64,000 nucleotides of DNA from Acanthosepion esculentum (GCA_964036315.1 OZ038485.1:95955611-96019610), one strand, 5' to 3'; counted from the stretch's first letter, positions 11,495-24,032 are shown. The notes: generated from the sequence alone by a model not told the origin. Numbers and translations: made by a program.

Positions 11495-12098
11495 ACATTT
11501 TATTGCTATGCTTGTTGTATATAACATATTACACAACTTTGAAAAGGATACAGAGCTTTATCAATTTTGGGTTATCTTTTTTATAGTACTTTGGAGCCTA
11601 CCCTACATCCTAATGCTCCCTTATGATAAAGTTACCTGACTCAGATCTTTATGAATAGGTTTGAAATCAGGGTGCGGAAAGGAGTTTTAAATACTTTTGC
11701 TTTTGATCTTTTTAAAAGGATTTTTGGAAACAAGAAAAAAAAAAAAGACCTGAAGGATTGTTGGAATTTTTATGTATTTATGCATTAAATTCATATTTAT
11801 TTTAAAGCAAAAATAAAAAAAAATTGGCTCATATTTTCAAGTATATATCTACCATATTTAATAGGATATGAATTCCATCCTGCCCACTAAATATTAAAAT
11901 TTGATTAATTTGTAATAAATGTCCAGAATGAAATTTGTTTTTTTTTAACCAAGCCAATGCAGGAACATGGATGAAGTTCGTTTAATGGTGCCACTCAACA
12001 ACTATCTTTTTTTCTAATATTTTCTGTTGAAATGGAGAGAAGGGTCTTATATGTTATCAAATATAGTAGATATTTATAGATGCACATATGCAAGTAGC

Positions 12099-12208
12099 TT
12101 CTGAAAAGGTCACAGCCCAACCAAGAAGGGATTTAAAAGATTTTGATGTTTATTCATTGGGTCAGATTTTTTTATGAAGGGGGTCAAACCAAGAACTTTT
12201 CAGAACCT
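12099..12208. mobile_element. Short TIR element family F, copy 1
   Basis: Begins TTCTGAAAAGGTCACAGCCC and ends CAAGAACTTTTCAGAA. The termini face each other as in better copies at 27024, 50931 and 53393, whose ends read (GGTG)CTGAAAAGTTCTTGG and GAGAACTTTTCAGCACC. Confidence 0.5.
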
Positions 12209-12284
12209 GTTCATATGTTTTTATACTTCTCTCAGTTCATGTCTATACAAGAGTGTTTGATTTAATTGAGGAAAAAAACCACAG

Positions 12285-12349
12285 TGTGTTTAGGTGTTTG
12301 TGTTTAGGTGTTTGTGTTTAGGTGTTTGTGTTTAGGTGTTTGTGTTTAG
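12285..12349 (+). repeat. 14-bp minisatellite
   Basis: Four units of TGTGTTTAGGTGTT plus a partial fifth. It contains TTTAGG but not as a telomere-type hexamer tract. Confidence 0.95.
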
Positions 12350-12445
12350 TTATCTAGCAGCAAAAAACAGACTGAAAGTATTTTTATTTGTACACACTGT
12401 TTTTTAATGCTGTTTCCAGATTTAAGTGATCATGCCTCTTAAGTT

Positions 12446-12521
12446 TCTTTTTCTTAATTATCTGTAAATAGCCACAACTTCCTAAGAAGTTGTGACTATT
12501 TGCAGATAATTAAGAAAAAGA
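12446..12521. repeat. Near-perfect 36-bp palindrome
   Basis: Arms 12446-12481 and 12486-12521 are inverted copies with two mismatches and a 4-base loop CTAA. The arm reads TCTTTTTCTTAATTATCTGT and continues to CCACAACTTC. It could form a long hairpin in RNA or cruciform DNA. Confidence 0.9.
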
Positions 12522-12566
12522 ATCTGTGAAGAGACTTTCCATGGTATGGAACTGTTTTCTTTCTCT

Positions 12567-12745
12567 TAGACTGATTGCCACACAAGGCTACAAAGCCCAG
12601 TCAACCCTGCTATTTAATTTATAGTTGGAAGGAGAAGAGATGAATTCATGCCTTTCTCAAGAGCATTAGTTTGAAAGTGAACACAGTAGACTAAACCAGA
12701 ATTTGAGCTTGGCTTACCAATTACACTTTCCACACTGATAACATT
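12567..12745 (-). mobile_element. tRNA-type SINE, reversed
   Basis: Matches 39058-39285 on the - strand: + strand cues TACAAAGCCCAGTCAACCCT, AGAAGAGATGAATTCATGCC, TGAACACAGTAGACTAAACC. Read on the - strand, the body holds GGTATGAAT-like and CAGCTA..GGTTAAAT-like blocks shared with the 5S-headed SINEs. Confidence 0.6.
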
Positions 12746-13599
12746 AATGTTACCTACCCATTTGTGTATATATCATTATGACAAGAGTTAAAAAGAATAT
12801 ATATTGTAAGTATACATGAATGTATATAAGAATGTGTGCCTAGGTATTAATATTAAGTGTATGGATATATTTACATCTACAAGTTTTAGTGCATACACAT
12901 ATTCCTGCCTATATTATTGGTTAACTTGCCATTTGTCTGATCATAGTGCTATTTGTGCTTTGATGAACATAGTTTAATAGGCAAAGATTATGTCATACAC
13001 ATAAAGCATAATGAGTTATTGATTTTAAGCAAATTCACCATTGAGTGAAAACCTTATACTAGCTTAAAAATTACCCAGGATGAGGCAGCTTAATGATATG
13101 ATGCCAATAATGTATCTATTGACATTTTGATATCTTGTTTCATGCTCTATCCTCTGAACTGACTTTGAAAGCTCTTTAGCATAGTCTGAAGAAGCATCAT
13201 CCAATATGTGTGGCACAGATGATGAAGATGTTACTTTAATCAAAGTTTGTTAGATAAAATATGGCATCCATGGAGAGAAAAAACAAAGATTTTTTATTTA
13301 ATCTCTTTTGATAATCAAATATTTCAACTGTGTGTGCATGGATCCATTTTCACATTTTGTTGTGGGTGGCTTTTATGAGATTTACTTTATTGGTACAATG
13401 AAATATCACCCAGGCCTGCATCTATATATATGTCATGAAAATACTAATATATAAAGAAAAATAATCTTTCCATCTTTCAATTTTTTTTTTTAAATGTCAA
13501 CAAAAAAGTTATTTGTGGGTCATCCCTCCTTCCCCAATATTGAAGAAATATATGAAGGCAAATGAAGAGGTATTGCATACAATTTTGAGTAAATTTTTA

Positions 13600-13930
13600 A
13601 ATATTTAAAACAATTTTTGTATAATACAAATAAAAAAATTGTTTTTTTTTAAAAATTTTTTGTGTTTCATTACATTATTTTTATAAAATATTTTAGAGTA
13701 TTGATTTACTTTATTAAAAATAAATTACGTTATGATTTGCTTTAATAAAAATAAAATAAAAAACCGCTTCATTTTGTTTTGCATTTTTTTTTATTTACTT
13801 TTATTAAAAAATAATTAAAAACAAGTTTGTTTTATTCAATTTACTTTATTAAAAAATAAATTTCTTTATAATTTACTTTATTATTAAAAATAATGAAAAA
13901 CAAAAAATGCTTCATATTTTACATAATGCC
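13600..13930. repeat. Degenerate AT-rich tandem repeat
   Basis: Irregular units of about 60 bp built on TTTACTTTATTAAAAATAAA recur at least five times (13700, 13735, 13795, 13845, 13875), with short GCTTCAT insertions. Confidence 0.6.
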
Positions 13931-14411
13931 TTTACAAATGCCTTATTTGAAAAAAAAAATCACTAATTAAGGTTTTGATCCTTAATAAATTACTTTCATT
14001 TGGTTATAAAAAAAGTTATGTTTTTCTGGTACTGAGTTGTCTTGGTCCTGATTTGTCCCAGTGTCGAATTGGTGGTGTTGGGTTGTCTTGCACTTGTTGT
14101 TGTTACTTTCCTTTAAGTAACTCTTGGGCAAGTCCATTTGACTCCTTTGGGATACAACAAATAGAAAAGTCTCAAGTAGAACCTGTTTATAAAATGAGAA
14201 GAATGTCTACATCTCTCAACTTTATAGTATTTTTACATAAATCACAATTTCATTACTAAACTTTTTGAAGAATAAAAATAGAAAATTATTTAGAGTTGAA
14301 TGAAATACAAATTAGTTCTTCATATTGATTGATACTCCCTCACCTCCACTAATAGTTCAATGTGCACGAACTGCTCAATATTCATCAAGTAGTTAGTTAT
14401 TTTTCTTCTTT

Positions 14412-14669
14412 TTAATCATTTCATTCCAATGGTTTACTGGGTGTGGGAGAATATGTGAAAAAGAAAACATTATGAAGAAGAGAGAATAATAAAACAACAG
14501 GAATTAAGAAGACTGAAAAGAGTTCCACAAGCAAGAAGTGCAAGAGAAAAAACTGTTAGCTTAGAACTTACGGTTACATCTCACCATTTCAGCTGTAAAA
14601 TGATGAGACCTAGACACCAATCTAGTAGTGTGCTTAAATTCATAAAGTCTAGGTACCATGGCGGAAAGA
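14412..14669 (-). mobile_element. LINE family A 3' end, reversed, first part
   Basis: Reads from the inverted 3' UTR (TTTCATTCCAATGGTTTACT) through AAAACAACAGGAATTAAGAA and the reversed TCTCACCATTTCAGCTGTAA block to GGTACCATGGCGGAAAG. The element resumes at 15007. Confidence 0.72.
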
Positions 14670-15006
14670 ATATTTATTTTGAAAATACAAAAATGTGGCA
14701 CAAGGCCAAAAAGGGGGATGGGGGGTAAAGCTGGTCTTTAATCTTAAACTTAGCTAGCCACAATTACTTACTAAAGCATACCACATTATTCCTTATTCCA
14801 AAACAGCACATTCTTTCTTACCATTCTTACTACAGTCACCATAATACTCCAGAGTCTCTATAAAGTCCTAACTAGTTCCCATATTTACAATTTGTCTGTT
14901 GTGGGTGGGGGGAATAAAAAAACATTTTAAAAATGAAACCCAATGAAAATTTACAATGATTACTTTTTATATACAAAAAACTAAACAAAAATAATGTTAG
15001 TAATCA
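14670..15006. mobile_element. 337-bp insertion inside LINE A
   Basis: Flanked by imperfect repeats ATGGCGGAAAG (14659-14669) and ATGGTGAAAAG (15007-15017), which would be a decayed 11-bp target duplication. The insert has the string GGCACAAGGCCAAAAAGGGG near 14698, a type of sequence I associate with octopus repeats, and no ORF. Confidence 0.45.
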
Positions 15007-15095
15007 TGGTGAAAAGTTAATCAGAACAAATACCAAGGATGTATTTATAGGAAAGGAACAGGGAAGCTATGTTACAGTGGTGGGAAAGACAAGAT
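15007..15095 (-). mobile_element. LINE family A, second part
   Basis: Continues the reversed element: AAATACCAAGGATGTATTTA and TACAGTGGTGGGAAAG match 46325-46380 of another reversed copy. Confidence 0.7.
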
Positions 15096-15744
15096 ATCAT
15101 ATTTATCACACCTCTGATATAATTATTGATATAAATATCATATGGCATTCTTATGGCTGAGAGTTTAAGTATCAAGGACTTGAGCCTTACAGCTTGGAAG
15201 AGTTGTAAAGTCGTAATCTGCAAATGTGTGTACTGAAAAATATGGAGACGATGAGAGAATGTCTTTGACATACATTAAAGCTTTTACTTTTTGTTTCTAC
15301 TTTTCATAGAAGATCAATGAAAGAACCCTTGGCTTTCATCATTATGGATATAAAAAGTGGAGGGGTGAGACAGCAACCTGGAGAGACAGCTTAATTAAGA
15401 GATAAAATATAAAGACAGACGAGGGCAATGCATAGATCATATTTTGCTAACATTAATAGCAACAATTAAATATAGCACAGGTTATGTCAGATTAATATGT
15501 ATTAAAAATCAACAAAAATAAAAGTTCAATTAATAGGTCAGGGAGGTAATATTTACATTGGTCACTTGCAGATAGAAGTAGTTTAGTTTTTTGTTTTTTT
15601 TTGTTTTTGAAGAGGTTAAAAATTATGCATTTACGGTGACTAGTTGCATTATGTACATGTAATTTTTTTTTTTTTTCTGCTGGGATTAAAATTCATGCAA
15701 AAACTTCAGGGGTTGCAATATACATGAAGTTGCATTATACACAT

Positions 15745-15831
15745 TTCATCTACCAGTTTGCACACTCAGGTAAAATGAATAATGGATATTATTTATTAAG
15801 TTTCCTTGAGTGTGTAGGCTGGTAGACGAAA
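15745..15831. repeat. Imperfect palindrome
   Basis: TTCATCTACCAGTTTGCACA and CTCAGGTAAA face TTTCCTTGAGTGTGTAGGCT and GGTAGACGAA. Arms are about 40 bp with almost no loop. A short A-run follows. Confidence 0.7.
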
Positions 15832-16634
15832 AAAAAAATTGTTTAAAAAATGGAGTATCTGCTTAAATATGGGCATCCACTAAATCTAACATTTGAAAAT
15901 ATATATATGCGTGTGTGTACATATGTAATGCTTCTTTGTATATGTGAATAATTTATAAGTGCAAAACTACATTTGTGTAGATATGTATATAAGTATTTAT
16001 AGATGTATGTTTACTGTACTTAAATGAGTAATAAGTATATTAGACCTTTCAAGTACCTTAACCTTGTCATATACTCACAGGCATCAGAGTTTATCAGCAC
16101 TTATCTTGTTTAATGTATCATTATAAAAGAATTAAGGATGTTTTTCCCTTTTAAGGAAAGAAGGTGAAACCTTGTCTTGTTTTCTTTCTAAATGGGACAG
16201 AACTTCAGAATAAACTGTCATGAAAAAAGTCTTTGAAACATTATTGAAAAATTTGGTTGTTACACATTAACTTTCCTACTTTTATTTTTTTTTTCTTTCT
16301 AAATTACTAAATGAAGAAAGCCATCCTCATGCGTTAGACGACACCTACTCTGTGGAGGATTGGGGAGAGGTAGGAGGCACTTGGGTTTTGTGTAATGTAT
16401 GAGTTTTGACAGCATAAAAGATACACAAAAAAAATAAAAAATGAAAGAAAGAAAAATGATTTAAAAAAAAAAATCAAATTTGATGTAAACATACAAAGTG
16501 GTACTCGCCCAAACTTTCTATTGACCAGTCAATGATTACCCCATGTTGCATTTACATTCTCAGCTGGGAAAGGGCATGCTGCATGATCACAAGGTAACAT
16601 GATGGAAGGCAAATGCCATGTTGAGAAATGCTCT

Positions 16635-17070
16635 ATCATAGCGACTTCTTTATATATAAAATTATCTGCTAAAAACACAAGATGAATTTTATAACAGATG
16701 GGGAAATAAAATATTGATTATAAATCATTGGTTTGTTATATTCTATTTCACAAACATTGTGATTGTACACTTGAAGATATGTAGGTATATCAGAAAGTCT
16801 GTAACCTAATGATGGAAAATTTTTTTTTTTTTTTTTTTCACAAACTATTGCACTTGAGGAATAAATCTTAATTACAGAGATTAAACATTATACAGTGATA
16901 ATTTCAGATCAAAATACAGCCAAATACAAGTTGGATTACAGAGTTAGTGATCCACTTTTTTATATTGTTAGAACAAAAACATCATTTCCAGCATCCTTGT
17001 AGACTAATTTTAAAGAACTTTTTGAATTTTTTTAAAAAGAAGCAAAACTTCAATGTCTTAGTTATTGAGT
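16635..17070 (+). repeat. Left copy of a diverged direct repeat
   Basis: Aligns in the same orientation with 18085-18505, with many point changes and small gaps: AATTATCTGCTAAAAACAC, ATTATAAATCATTGG, AACCTAATGATGGAAAA, ACAGTGATAATTTCAGATCA and ACAGAGTTAGTGATCCAC all have counterparts. Confidence 0.7.
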
Positions 17071-17297
17071 TTTTCTTTCTAAAAAGAAAAAAAAATCATG
17101 ACTTTAACAATTACCTTGGATTTTACATGTGGATTTGAGGTTCAAATGCTTGAGAATAAAAAAAAACAAAAACAAGGTAAGCTTGTTGGCCCAAAGTTTA
17201 AAGTATATAATAATGTTTCTTACATCTCTGCAAATATGGCATTTACAGCTTTTAGCTTAATATTTATACTTTGTTTATAAATTAATGAACAAAGTTA

Positions 17298-17990
17298 AAC
17301 AAATGAATGATAAAGTGGGGAAAAATGTAATGTGTTTCAGCCTTTTGAACCTCAATGGACTGTTTTTGTTGGTAGAATTATAGAAAATGTCTGAAGTGGA
17401 GGAGGAGGAGGAATATAAAAATGTAAGCGTCATTTATAATTATGCACTAACAGGAAACAGTGAAGATGTTGAAACACTGAAATTTTAAACTTTGGTATTA
17501 AAAGAATTTTGTAGACATGTCTAGGCATGTAGTTTAGACAATTTTATTTAGTTTTCTTGTGTTTTTGTTTGTATCACTTTTATTAAGTATCCCACATTGT
17601 GGTAATAAAAGAACTGCCAAGAAAGGTGAAATTTGTAAGAAACTGCAATCAAAGCACTTTCTATACCCTTTTGCTTTCCTCTTGATAAAAAAATGATAAA
17701 AATGAAAACATAAAGAAACTGAATATAATTGGCTAGACTACATGCTCAGACATGACTAATATATATATATATATATATATGTATGTATATAAATTGTCTT
17801 AAATTTCAGTGTTTCAATATCTTCAACATTTCTTGTCAGTGCATGATCATAACTGGCACTTATGTTTTTATGTTCCCCTCTCCTTCCTACATATATATAA
17901 TTCCATCACCAAAAATATTACTTTAGTCCAATGAAATCCTAAAGGATGAAATGTGTTACACAGAATTTTTTCCACTTTGTCATTCATATG
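17298..17990. mobile_element. Foldback element E
   Basis: Arms of about 195 bp: 17298-17495 and 17793-17990. Left ATGAATGATAAAGTGGGGAA and TGTTGAAACACTGAAATTTT face right AATTTCAGTGTTTCAATATC and CCACTTTGTCATTCATATG. It sits between the two direct repeats at 16635 and 18085. Confidence 0.7.
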
Positions 17991-18084
17991 CCTAACATTA
18001 CCCTGATATATAGAAATTTATATATCATATTTGCCCATGAACAAAAGTTAAAGGAAGATGATGATTTTGTACTATAGTACTGTC

Positions 18085-18505
18085 AGGGTTTCTTTATTAA
18101 AATATCTGTTAAAAATACGAGCTGTATATTCTATATCAGACAGGGAGAGAAAACTTTGATTATAAAGCATTTAATTTTTCTACTTCATGTACAACTTGAG
18201 AAATATATGTAGATCAATAACCCTCTAGCCTAATGATGAAAAACATTTATATTTTTACAAATATTTCTTTCTTTAACATAATCCCTTTGCCAGTCTACTT
18301 CAATGATGAATGTTAATAATACAATGATAATTTCAGGCCCAAATTCAGATAAGTATGTGTTGGGTAATAGAGTTAATGATCCACCCTTTTAAATTCTGTT
18401 AGAACAAATAAAAATGTAAGTTCTACCATCAATGTACACTAATTTTAAAAACCTGTTTAAATTTTCAAAAACCGTAAATACAATGGCATAGATATTGAGC
18501 CTAAT
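18085..18505 (+). repeat. Right copy of the diverged direct repeat
   Basis: Counterpart of 16635-17070: AATATCTGTTAAAAATACG, CTAGCCTAATGATGAAAAAC, ACAATGATAATTTCAGGCCC, TAGAGTTAATGATCCACCC. Confidence 0.7.
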
Positions 18506-18768
18506 TACTCAATCTATTTATTCTTGAACAATATTGGATTATAGAAATATGTACAATAAGCTCTCATTGTTGCTGCTGCACTCCAATGAATCATGAGAAC
18601 AATTTAAAATGGAATCCTTTTGCTTTATCAACAATTACTCATTTGATAGAAAAGTTTGAAACCACAAAGATACTGCAAGAGAGACATTCCTTAGAAGCTT
18701 AGCACATGCCTCAAGTTATGGATAGTCTGTCAATAATTCGATCAAACATGCAACCTTGGTTATACAAC

Positions 18769-18997
18769 TGTTGTGGAGTTATTTCCTTAGTGGAAACTGT
18801 ATTCGGACTAAATGCGTCCTAAATGCGTCCTAAATAGGTTAAACGTACAGAAACGTTAGGAACTTGTAATAAAGTGTTACGCAGAGTAATCGAGTTGTGG
18901 TCACTGACTACTTTTTTCTCTCGACTACTACTGACTCCTACTTATAATAGATGGGACAGTCTATTATCTAGACAAGATGTCTTTCACTATAACAACA
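18769..18997 (+). mobile_element. Candidate solo LTR
   Basis: A stretch of about 229 bp begins TGTTGTGGAG and ends ATAACAACA, giving the TGTTG..CAACA ends usual for LTRs. An AATAAAGTG poly(A)-type signal lies near 18870 and the composition is richer in CG than its surroundings. No second LTR, primer site or clear target duplication was found. Confidence 0.35.
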
Positions 18998-19089
18998 ACA
19001 AAATGGAGGATCAATTGAAAATTTGTTGTAATTTCATAAACTCCATTTCATACCCATTTGTTTCAAAATATATGTTGTTTTCACAATTG

Positions 19090-19090
<1 letters not shown>

Positions 19091-19122
<32 letters not shown>
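19091..19122. repeat. (TA)n microsatellite
   Basis: About 16 TA units. Confidence 0.95.
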
Positions 19123-19125
<3 letters not shown>

Positions 19126-20094
19126 GATGAAATGGTTGTTTATCTTTGTGCTTAATTATGGCCAATTCACAGAATAGCCATATTTAAGGAATTTTAATAT
19201 TTAAATTTGTTTCTTTTTATTTTTTGTACTTTTTATTTATAATTATATTTTTTGGGTTATGCCAGCTTTTCCTTGAAGGATTGATTAGATACCCTATCAA
19301 AGGGTCTGCAAATATGTGTGCATTTCTTTCCTCCAAAAGCACCAAAAATATATTGTAGTAATAAACTGCCTTAAAATAGAAACAAAATAATTCAATGATT
19401 AATCATACTAAAAAATCCTTCATTACACAGATTTAAAAAAATGTTTGCTGCAATTAGAATCTGATAATTACAAAATTTCTTAAACTAGACAAGTTCTGAT
19501 GCATTTTAGAAAAATATGAATATTTGTTGTTGAAAAATTTATCAAATTAATAACTTTTTCTTTTTTTCTTCATGCAGTGATTTGAAATGTTTTATGAAAA
19601 AAAAAACTAAGGTGACATTATCTGTCATGTTATAAATAATATACAAAATGATTGCTGCATCCCTGGTGAATATATCATTGCTTTGTACATTAAAAGAAAC
19701 CCCAAATAAGGCTGAGGTTGTTGATATTTGAAACTGAAGGGAAATGTTAAAATGGATCTGAAAATAGAATCTGACTTTGTAATCTTGACATTCATTATCA
19801 TCTACAAATTATCTTAAATCGCTATCTGATTCACTGCCAGAGTAAGAAAACCCAAGATAAATTTCTTGATTGATATCTTATCAGCCACTCCCAAGTATTT
19901 AAAAAAGCTCTTTGTTAACCTTTTCATGAAATGATATATCTTGTCATTATTTTGTATAGATTTATAGATTGTGGCCCTTGTAGAAAGTCTGCAATTAAAT
20001 AAGTCTGATCACACAATTGAGTAGATTTGCAATCAAAATTTCATCAAAAATGGACCTTCATATCCACAAAAAAAAAAGCGGAGTTTCAAAAGGT

Positions 20095-20725
20095 TGTTTT
20101 TTTTCTATTGATACCACTATTATTTTAATTACCTTCACTCCTTGAGAGTGTTTGTTTTAAAAAGCGATGATTAGAATTATAATAAAACCTAAACATATGA
20201 AAGTGAATTTCTACATTTTCTTTGTTCTTGAGGATTCACAACAAAAATAATAAACATTATTAGTTTATTTACACTAGTATTGTTTAATGTTTGGTAAAAC
20301 ATCTGCTACTTGCTAAATGATTTGAAATTGATAAAATGGCAAATAAGGATTTCCTTATATTTGGGTTGCATATTTTAATTTAATAAATGTTTATAAATTT
20401 ATGAATAAGACATTGTTTTCATTTATTTTTTTTATAAATTAGTAAATGATAAATATTTCATTAGTGTGAATTGTATTAGTTCTTAGAATGTTGTAAATAT
20501 AAAATTATTCTTGTAAATAAACAATCTATTTGATAAATAGTGCTTATCTTTGTTGTAATTCTCATGAGCAAAAAGTTGTATAAATTTCATCATATATTTA
20601 AGTTTTATTCCAGATTTAATTTTTAAAAAAAATTTTTTTTTTAAACAATATGCATTTCTGAGGAGTGAAGGTAGTTAAAATAAAAGCTGTGTCAATGGAG
20701 AAACCATCCTTTTGACACTTCATTT
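20095..20725. mobile_element. Foldback element B, copy 2
   Basis: Same order as copy 1: TTAATTACCTTCACTCCTTG, GCGATGATTAGAATTATAAT, TTGTTCTTGAGGATTCACAA, AT-rich core with AAAACATCTGCTACTTGC, then the inverted arm ending GAGGAGTGAAGGTAGTTAAA and AAAAGCTGTGTCAATGG. The right arm has A/T runs inserted. Confidence 0.78.
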
Positions 20726-21379
20726 TAAAAAAAAATTATTTTAATTTTTTTGTGGGCATGAAGGTCCATGTTTGTCAACATTTCAGTTGTTATCAGGAAT
20801 GCTAGTTTAAAACAAACAACATTGATTTTTCATCAGTAGTAAATTATTTGCTTTTGCATCTTTGGGATAAATAGAATTTTGATGTGGTGCGATCAGTGAA
20901 TCATTTGATGTTAATTTGATTGTAATTTCTTGACCAAACCCAAATAGTGACATTTGAATAAAGTGAAAGAATTCCGTTTTCTCTGAAAGTATTTTGTATA
21001 ATTATTTTTTTATGTTATCTTGACACAATGTTTGGATATCATTTTAAATATGCTGAAATAGCAATTCTAGAATATATCTTGATAGTAGTTATGAGCTTTA
21101 AGCAGCTTTTAATTATGGTCACTTGTAAATGTTGCAACTAATACACTTTATGACCATTCTGTAATGTTTGTTAGCTTTTCAAAAACTCATCAAGTTCTTT
21201 CGAGACATTGTAGAAGTGATAATGTATGATGCCACTGCTTGGACATTAAGCAAAACTGTTTAGTCTAAACTTCATGGAACCTACACTTAGATGCTAAGAG
21301 CTATACTTAACATCTCTTGGAGACATGATCTAGCTAAATCACATCTCTATGGACCCATCCATGATATTTTTACAACTGG

Positions 21380-21695
21380 TGCCACTTTAGCGTGTGTCTT
21401 ACCAATCTGCTTTAGTGCGTATCTTACCATCACATTTGTATCCTATATTATCAAGGCATTGTCCCGACGTTTTTCTTGATATGTTCAGACATTCGGAATA
21501 TTTTTATTTAAAAGATTCAAATATCTTGTTTTATGATTTTTTTTTACTCAAATTTCTTATTTTATAATTTCTTTAAAATTTTAAATGGCATCCCTCTTTC
21601 CGTTTTTGCTTTTCCCCTTAAGTTAGATAATGTAGGATACAAATGTGGTGGTAGGATACATTGATTGGTAGGATATATGCTAAAGTGGCACCCTA
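21380..21695. repeat. Inverted repeat with 65-bp arms
   Basis: GTGCCACTTTAGC..TTACCA..ATTTGTATCCTA..TTATC (21380-21450) faces GATAATGTAGGATACAAATG..GCTAAAGTGGCAC (21625-21695). Inside the arms the motif GGTAGGATA repeats. A possible foldback element; no ORF. Confidence 0.65.
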
Positions 21696-22694
21696 CAATC
21701 TTACGTGAACACAAAATGCGCTCTTGTAGGACACCACTGGTGAGCAAAACAAGAACTTGCAAGTGATTTACTGCTCTGGCCACCTAACCATAGAGCAAGA
21801 TGGGTTGGTTGCCCAGTAACCACCTAAATTGACCAGCTATGTTATGACACAGAATGCCACCCTGATGGCATTCCGACCTTAATGCAGAACCGTGATGGTT
21901 GGTGTGATATTCGTGAATGTCTGAGATAGCTTGACCGAAAAAAAAACCCCAAAAACTCTATCCTTAAAGCTGTTTTGATTAATACATTTCAACCAATGAG
22001 CACTGGCCTTCCTGCATAGAAAAATATTGAATTCTCTTTCACTCCCAGTAACCCCTTGCAGCTTAGTGACATTATCGACTTGTTTTGGGTGAATTGATTT
22101 AAAAAAAAATAGTACAGATTGAGTGCTGGAGCTCTTATGAAAACTTTGTAAAATTTAGTGTTTTAATTAACTTTTATTTTCATAGCACCATGGAGAAGAT
22201 CGTTAAAGCAAAGTAGGTGAAAGATGGAGTAATGGTATAGTTAGTGGGCATTGATTAAAAATTAGAATCTTGCTGACATGTGCTGAATTTAAATGCAGTT
22301 GGTGCTGAAATAGAGCCAGGAATTTTATTTTTTTCCAAATGTTTGGAATTTGCAGTGTTCTACATCTTATGGAAATGGAAGTTTTGACATATTTGTTAAT
22401 GATACCATAAATTGTATGAATGAATAATTTAAAAAGTTAGTGAATAAGAAAAAAAACTCTTGCTAACTAAATAAGGTTTAAGTTAACCAAAAAATTAATT
22501 GTAAATTTGTTAGATGCCTTTAGGATAAACTAATTTAATTCAAGATCACATTTGTTTTGAGATAACTCATATCAGTAGGCATTTAAAAAATGTCAAGCCT
22601 AACATATTTGTTTGAATCTAACATTTAAAATGGAGGAAAATAAACAACATTTTCAGTATAATTTTTGTCAGAATTTCTGGAATGAGGCGTTATC

Positions 22695-23440
22695 ATTATT
22701 TACATTTACAGTCAGACTAATATCTTTATATCTTTGTTGTTATTACAATATTTTGGTTATTGCGCACTTCAGCCTTCTTCAGGTGTCTGGTGTAATGTAT
22801 AGGAGGTCAGAATGAGAAATCAGAGAACCATGTTTGAATTCCAGTCTGGTTCATCACATTCACTTCTGTGCAAAACCTCTCAAAGATACAAATCCATTTC
22901 CTTCCAGAAGCTATGGGTTAAATAGTTGAACTTAGATCTGGAAAAATTATTATAAAAAAATTCATTTACCCCCCCCCCCCCCAAAAAAAAATAATGGAAT
23001 TATTCTTACAATCTAAAATATGTTTTAGATATAAATAACCTGCAAAAAGGTTGATAAGCCATTAAAAAAACAAAAAAAAAAACAAACCATATCATCTATC
23101 AAACAGGTGTTGATCTGGGTAACTTCTGACAGATATGAACATTAGGTTTAACGCTCCAAGTTCTATATTCAGGATTGTCTCACAAGATGAAAGGGCTTGT
23201 GGATTAAAGTGATGATTCATAAATTTGGTTACATGGTAATTGTGAATTCAAGTCATGGGATAGGTAGCACCCACTTTCCCCTCGTTGGAAATGGGGAGCA
23301 ATAACTGAGAAGTATTAAATAAAAACAAGATATTCTTAGGCATGGACATTGGATTGCGAACAGTCTACCTCCATGGATTAAATAAAGAGCTCAGTTCCAA
23401 ATTCACTGACAGTTACCTGGATTTATAGACACCTGAAGAA
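22695..23440. mobile_element. Foldback family A copy carrying SINE material
   Basis: The left arm (22695-22785) reads ACAGTCAGACTAATATC, TTTGTTGTTATTACAATATT and CTTCTTCAGGTGTCTGG. A short right arm remains at 23395-23440 (ATAGACACCTGAAGAA). Between them are SINE body sequence (22785-23085) and a tRNA-like stretch near 23225 (TTGTGAATTCAAGTCATGGG). The GGATTAAATAAAGAGCTCAG near 23375 is also present in the copy at 62670. Confidence 0.55.
22785..23085 (+). mobile_element. SINE body with tRNA-like head, no 5S head
   Basis: Holds a B-box-like AATTCCAGTCTGGTTC, CACATTCACTTCTGTGCAAA, AGCTATGGGTTAAATAG, and the tail TATAAATAACCTGC..GGTTGATAAGCCAT. These are the parts that follow the 5S region in the copies at 25290, 45410 and 55087. 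Confidence 0.65.
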
Positions 23441-23940
23441 AATTTATTTTGATATTAAATAACCCAACCAGGGTTGAGATATAAAATCAATCGGTCCAAC
23501 CCAAAAGTGATTGAATGTGTTAAAAGTAGTTTTATGCTAGAAATTTCTTACTGAATGATGCTTCACAGTCATGTTGAAGTTATATATTCCTTCAAGATGT
23601 GGACAATCATATGGTAAAATTAACCATTTCCCTCCAAGGAAACATTTGACATTCATTGATCAAGCACCCAGTACTGTTTTTGGTTGAAATTTATAAAATC
23701 TTTCTCTTAAAACACTTTTTCAAGAAAATAGCTTTTTCAAGTCCAGTAGCTCTTATTGAACTTTCCAGTATTGATGGAGTTTCCTTTCAAACCTTCTATT
23801 TAAAGTGGTGCAGAATGTTATGTCATTATTTCCCCTTTGAGTTAAATTGCTATCCACTTTAGTTGTTGCTGCTGTTGGTCTTCACAGATTCCTCTTCTTT
23901 ATTATCAGTTGATTTTCTATAGTTTTGCATTCAGTTTTTT

Positions 23941-24032
23941 CAAGAATTTTCTATCTAAGTTATTTTCTCTTTCATTTAAAGAATGCCATACCTATTAAGA
24001 GAAAGTAAATAACTTAGATGGAAAATTCTTGA
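23941..24032. repeat. Palindrome with 32-bp arms
   Basis: CAAGAATTTTCTATCTAAGT TATTTTCTCTTT (23941-23972) faces the reverse complement at 23999-24032. The loop is about 26 bp. Confidence 0.85.

Noticed and set aside
12285..12349. Telomere-like TTTAGG repeats
   Set aside because: The hexamer occurs once per 14-bp unit and not in tandem, so it is a minisatellite.
16320..16370. Exon-like HALDDTYSVEDWGE before a GTAGGA donor
   Set aside because: Weak donor, no clear acceptor and no kinesin similarity; left unannotated.
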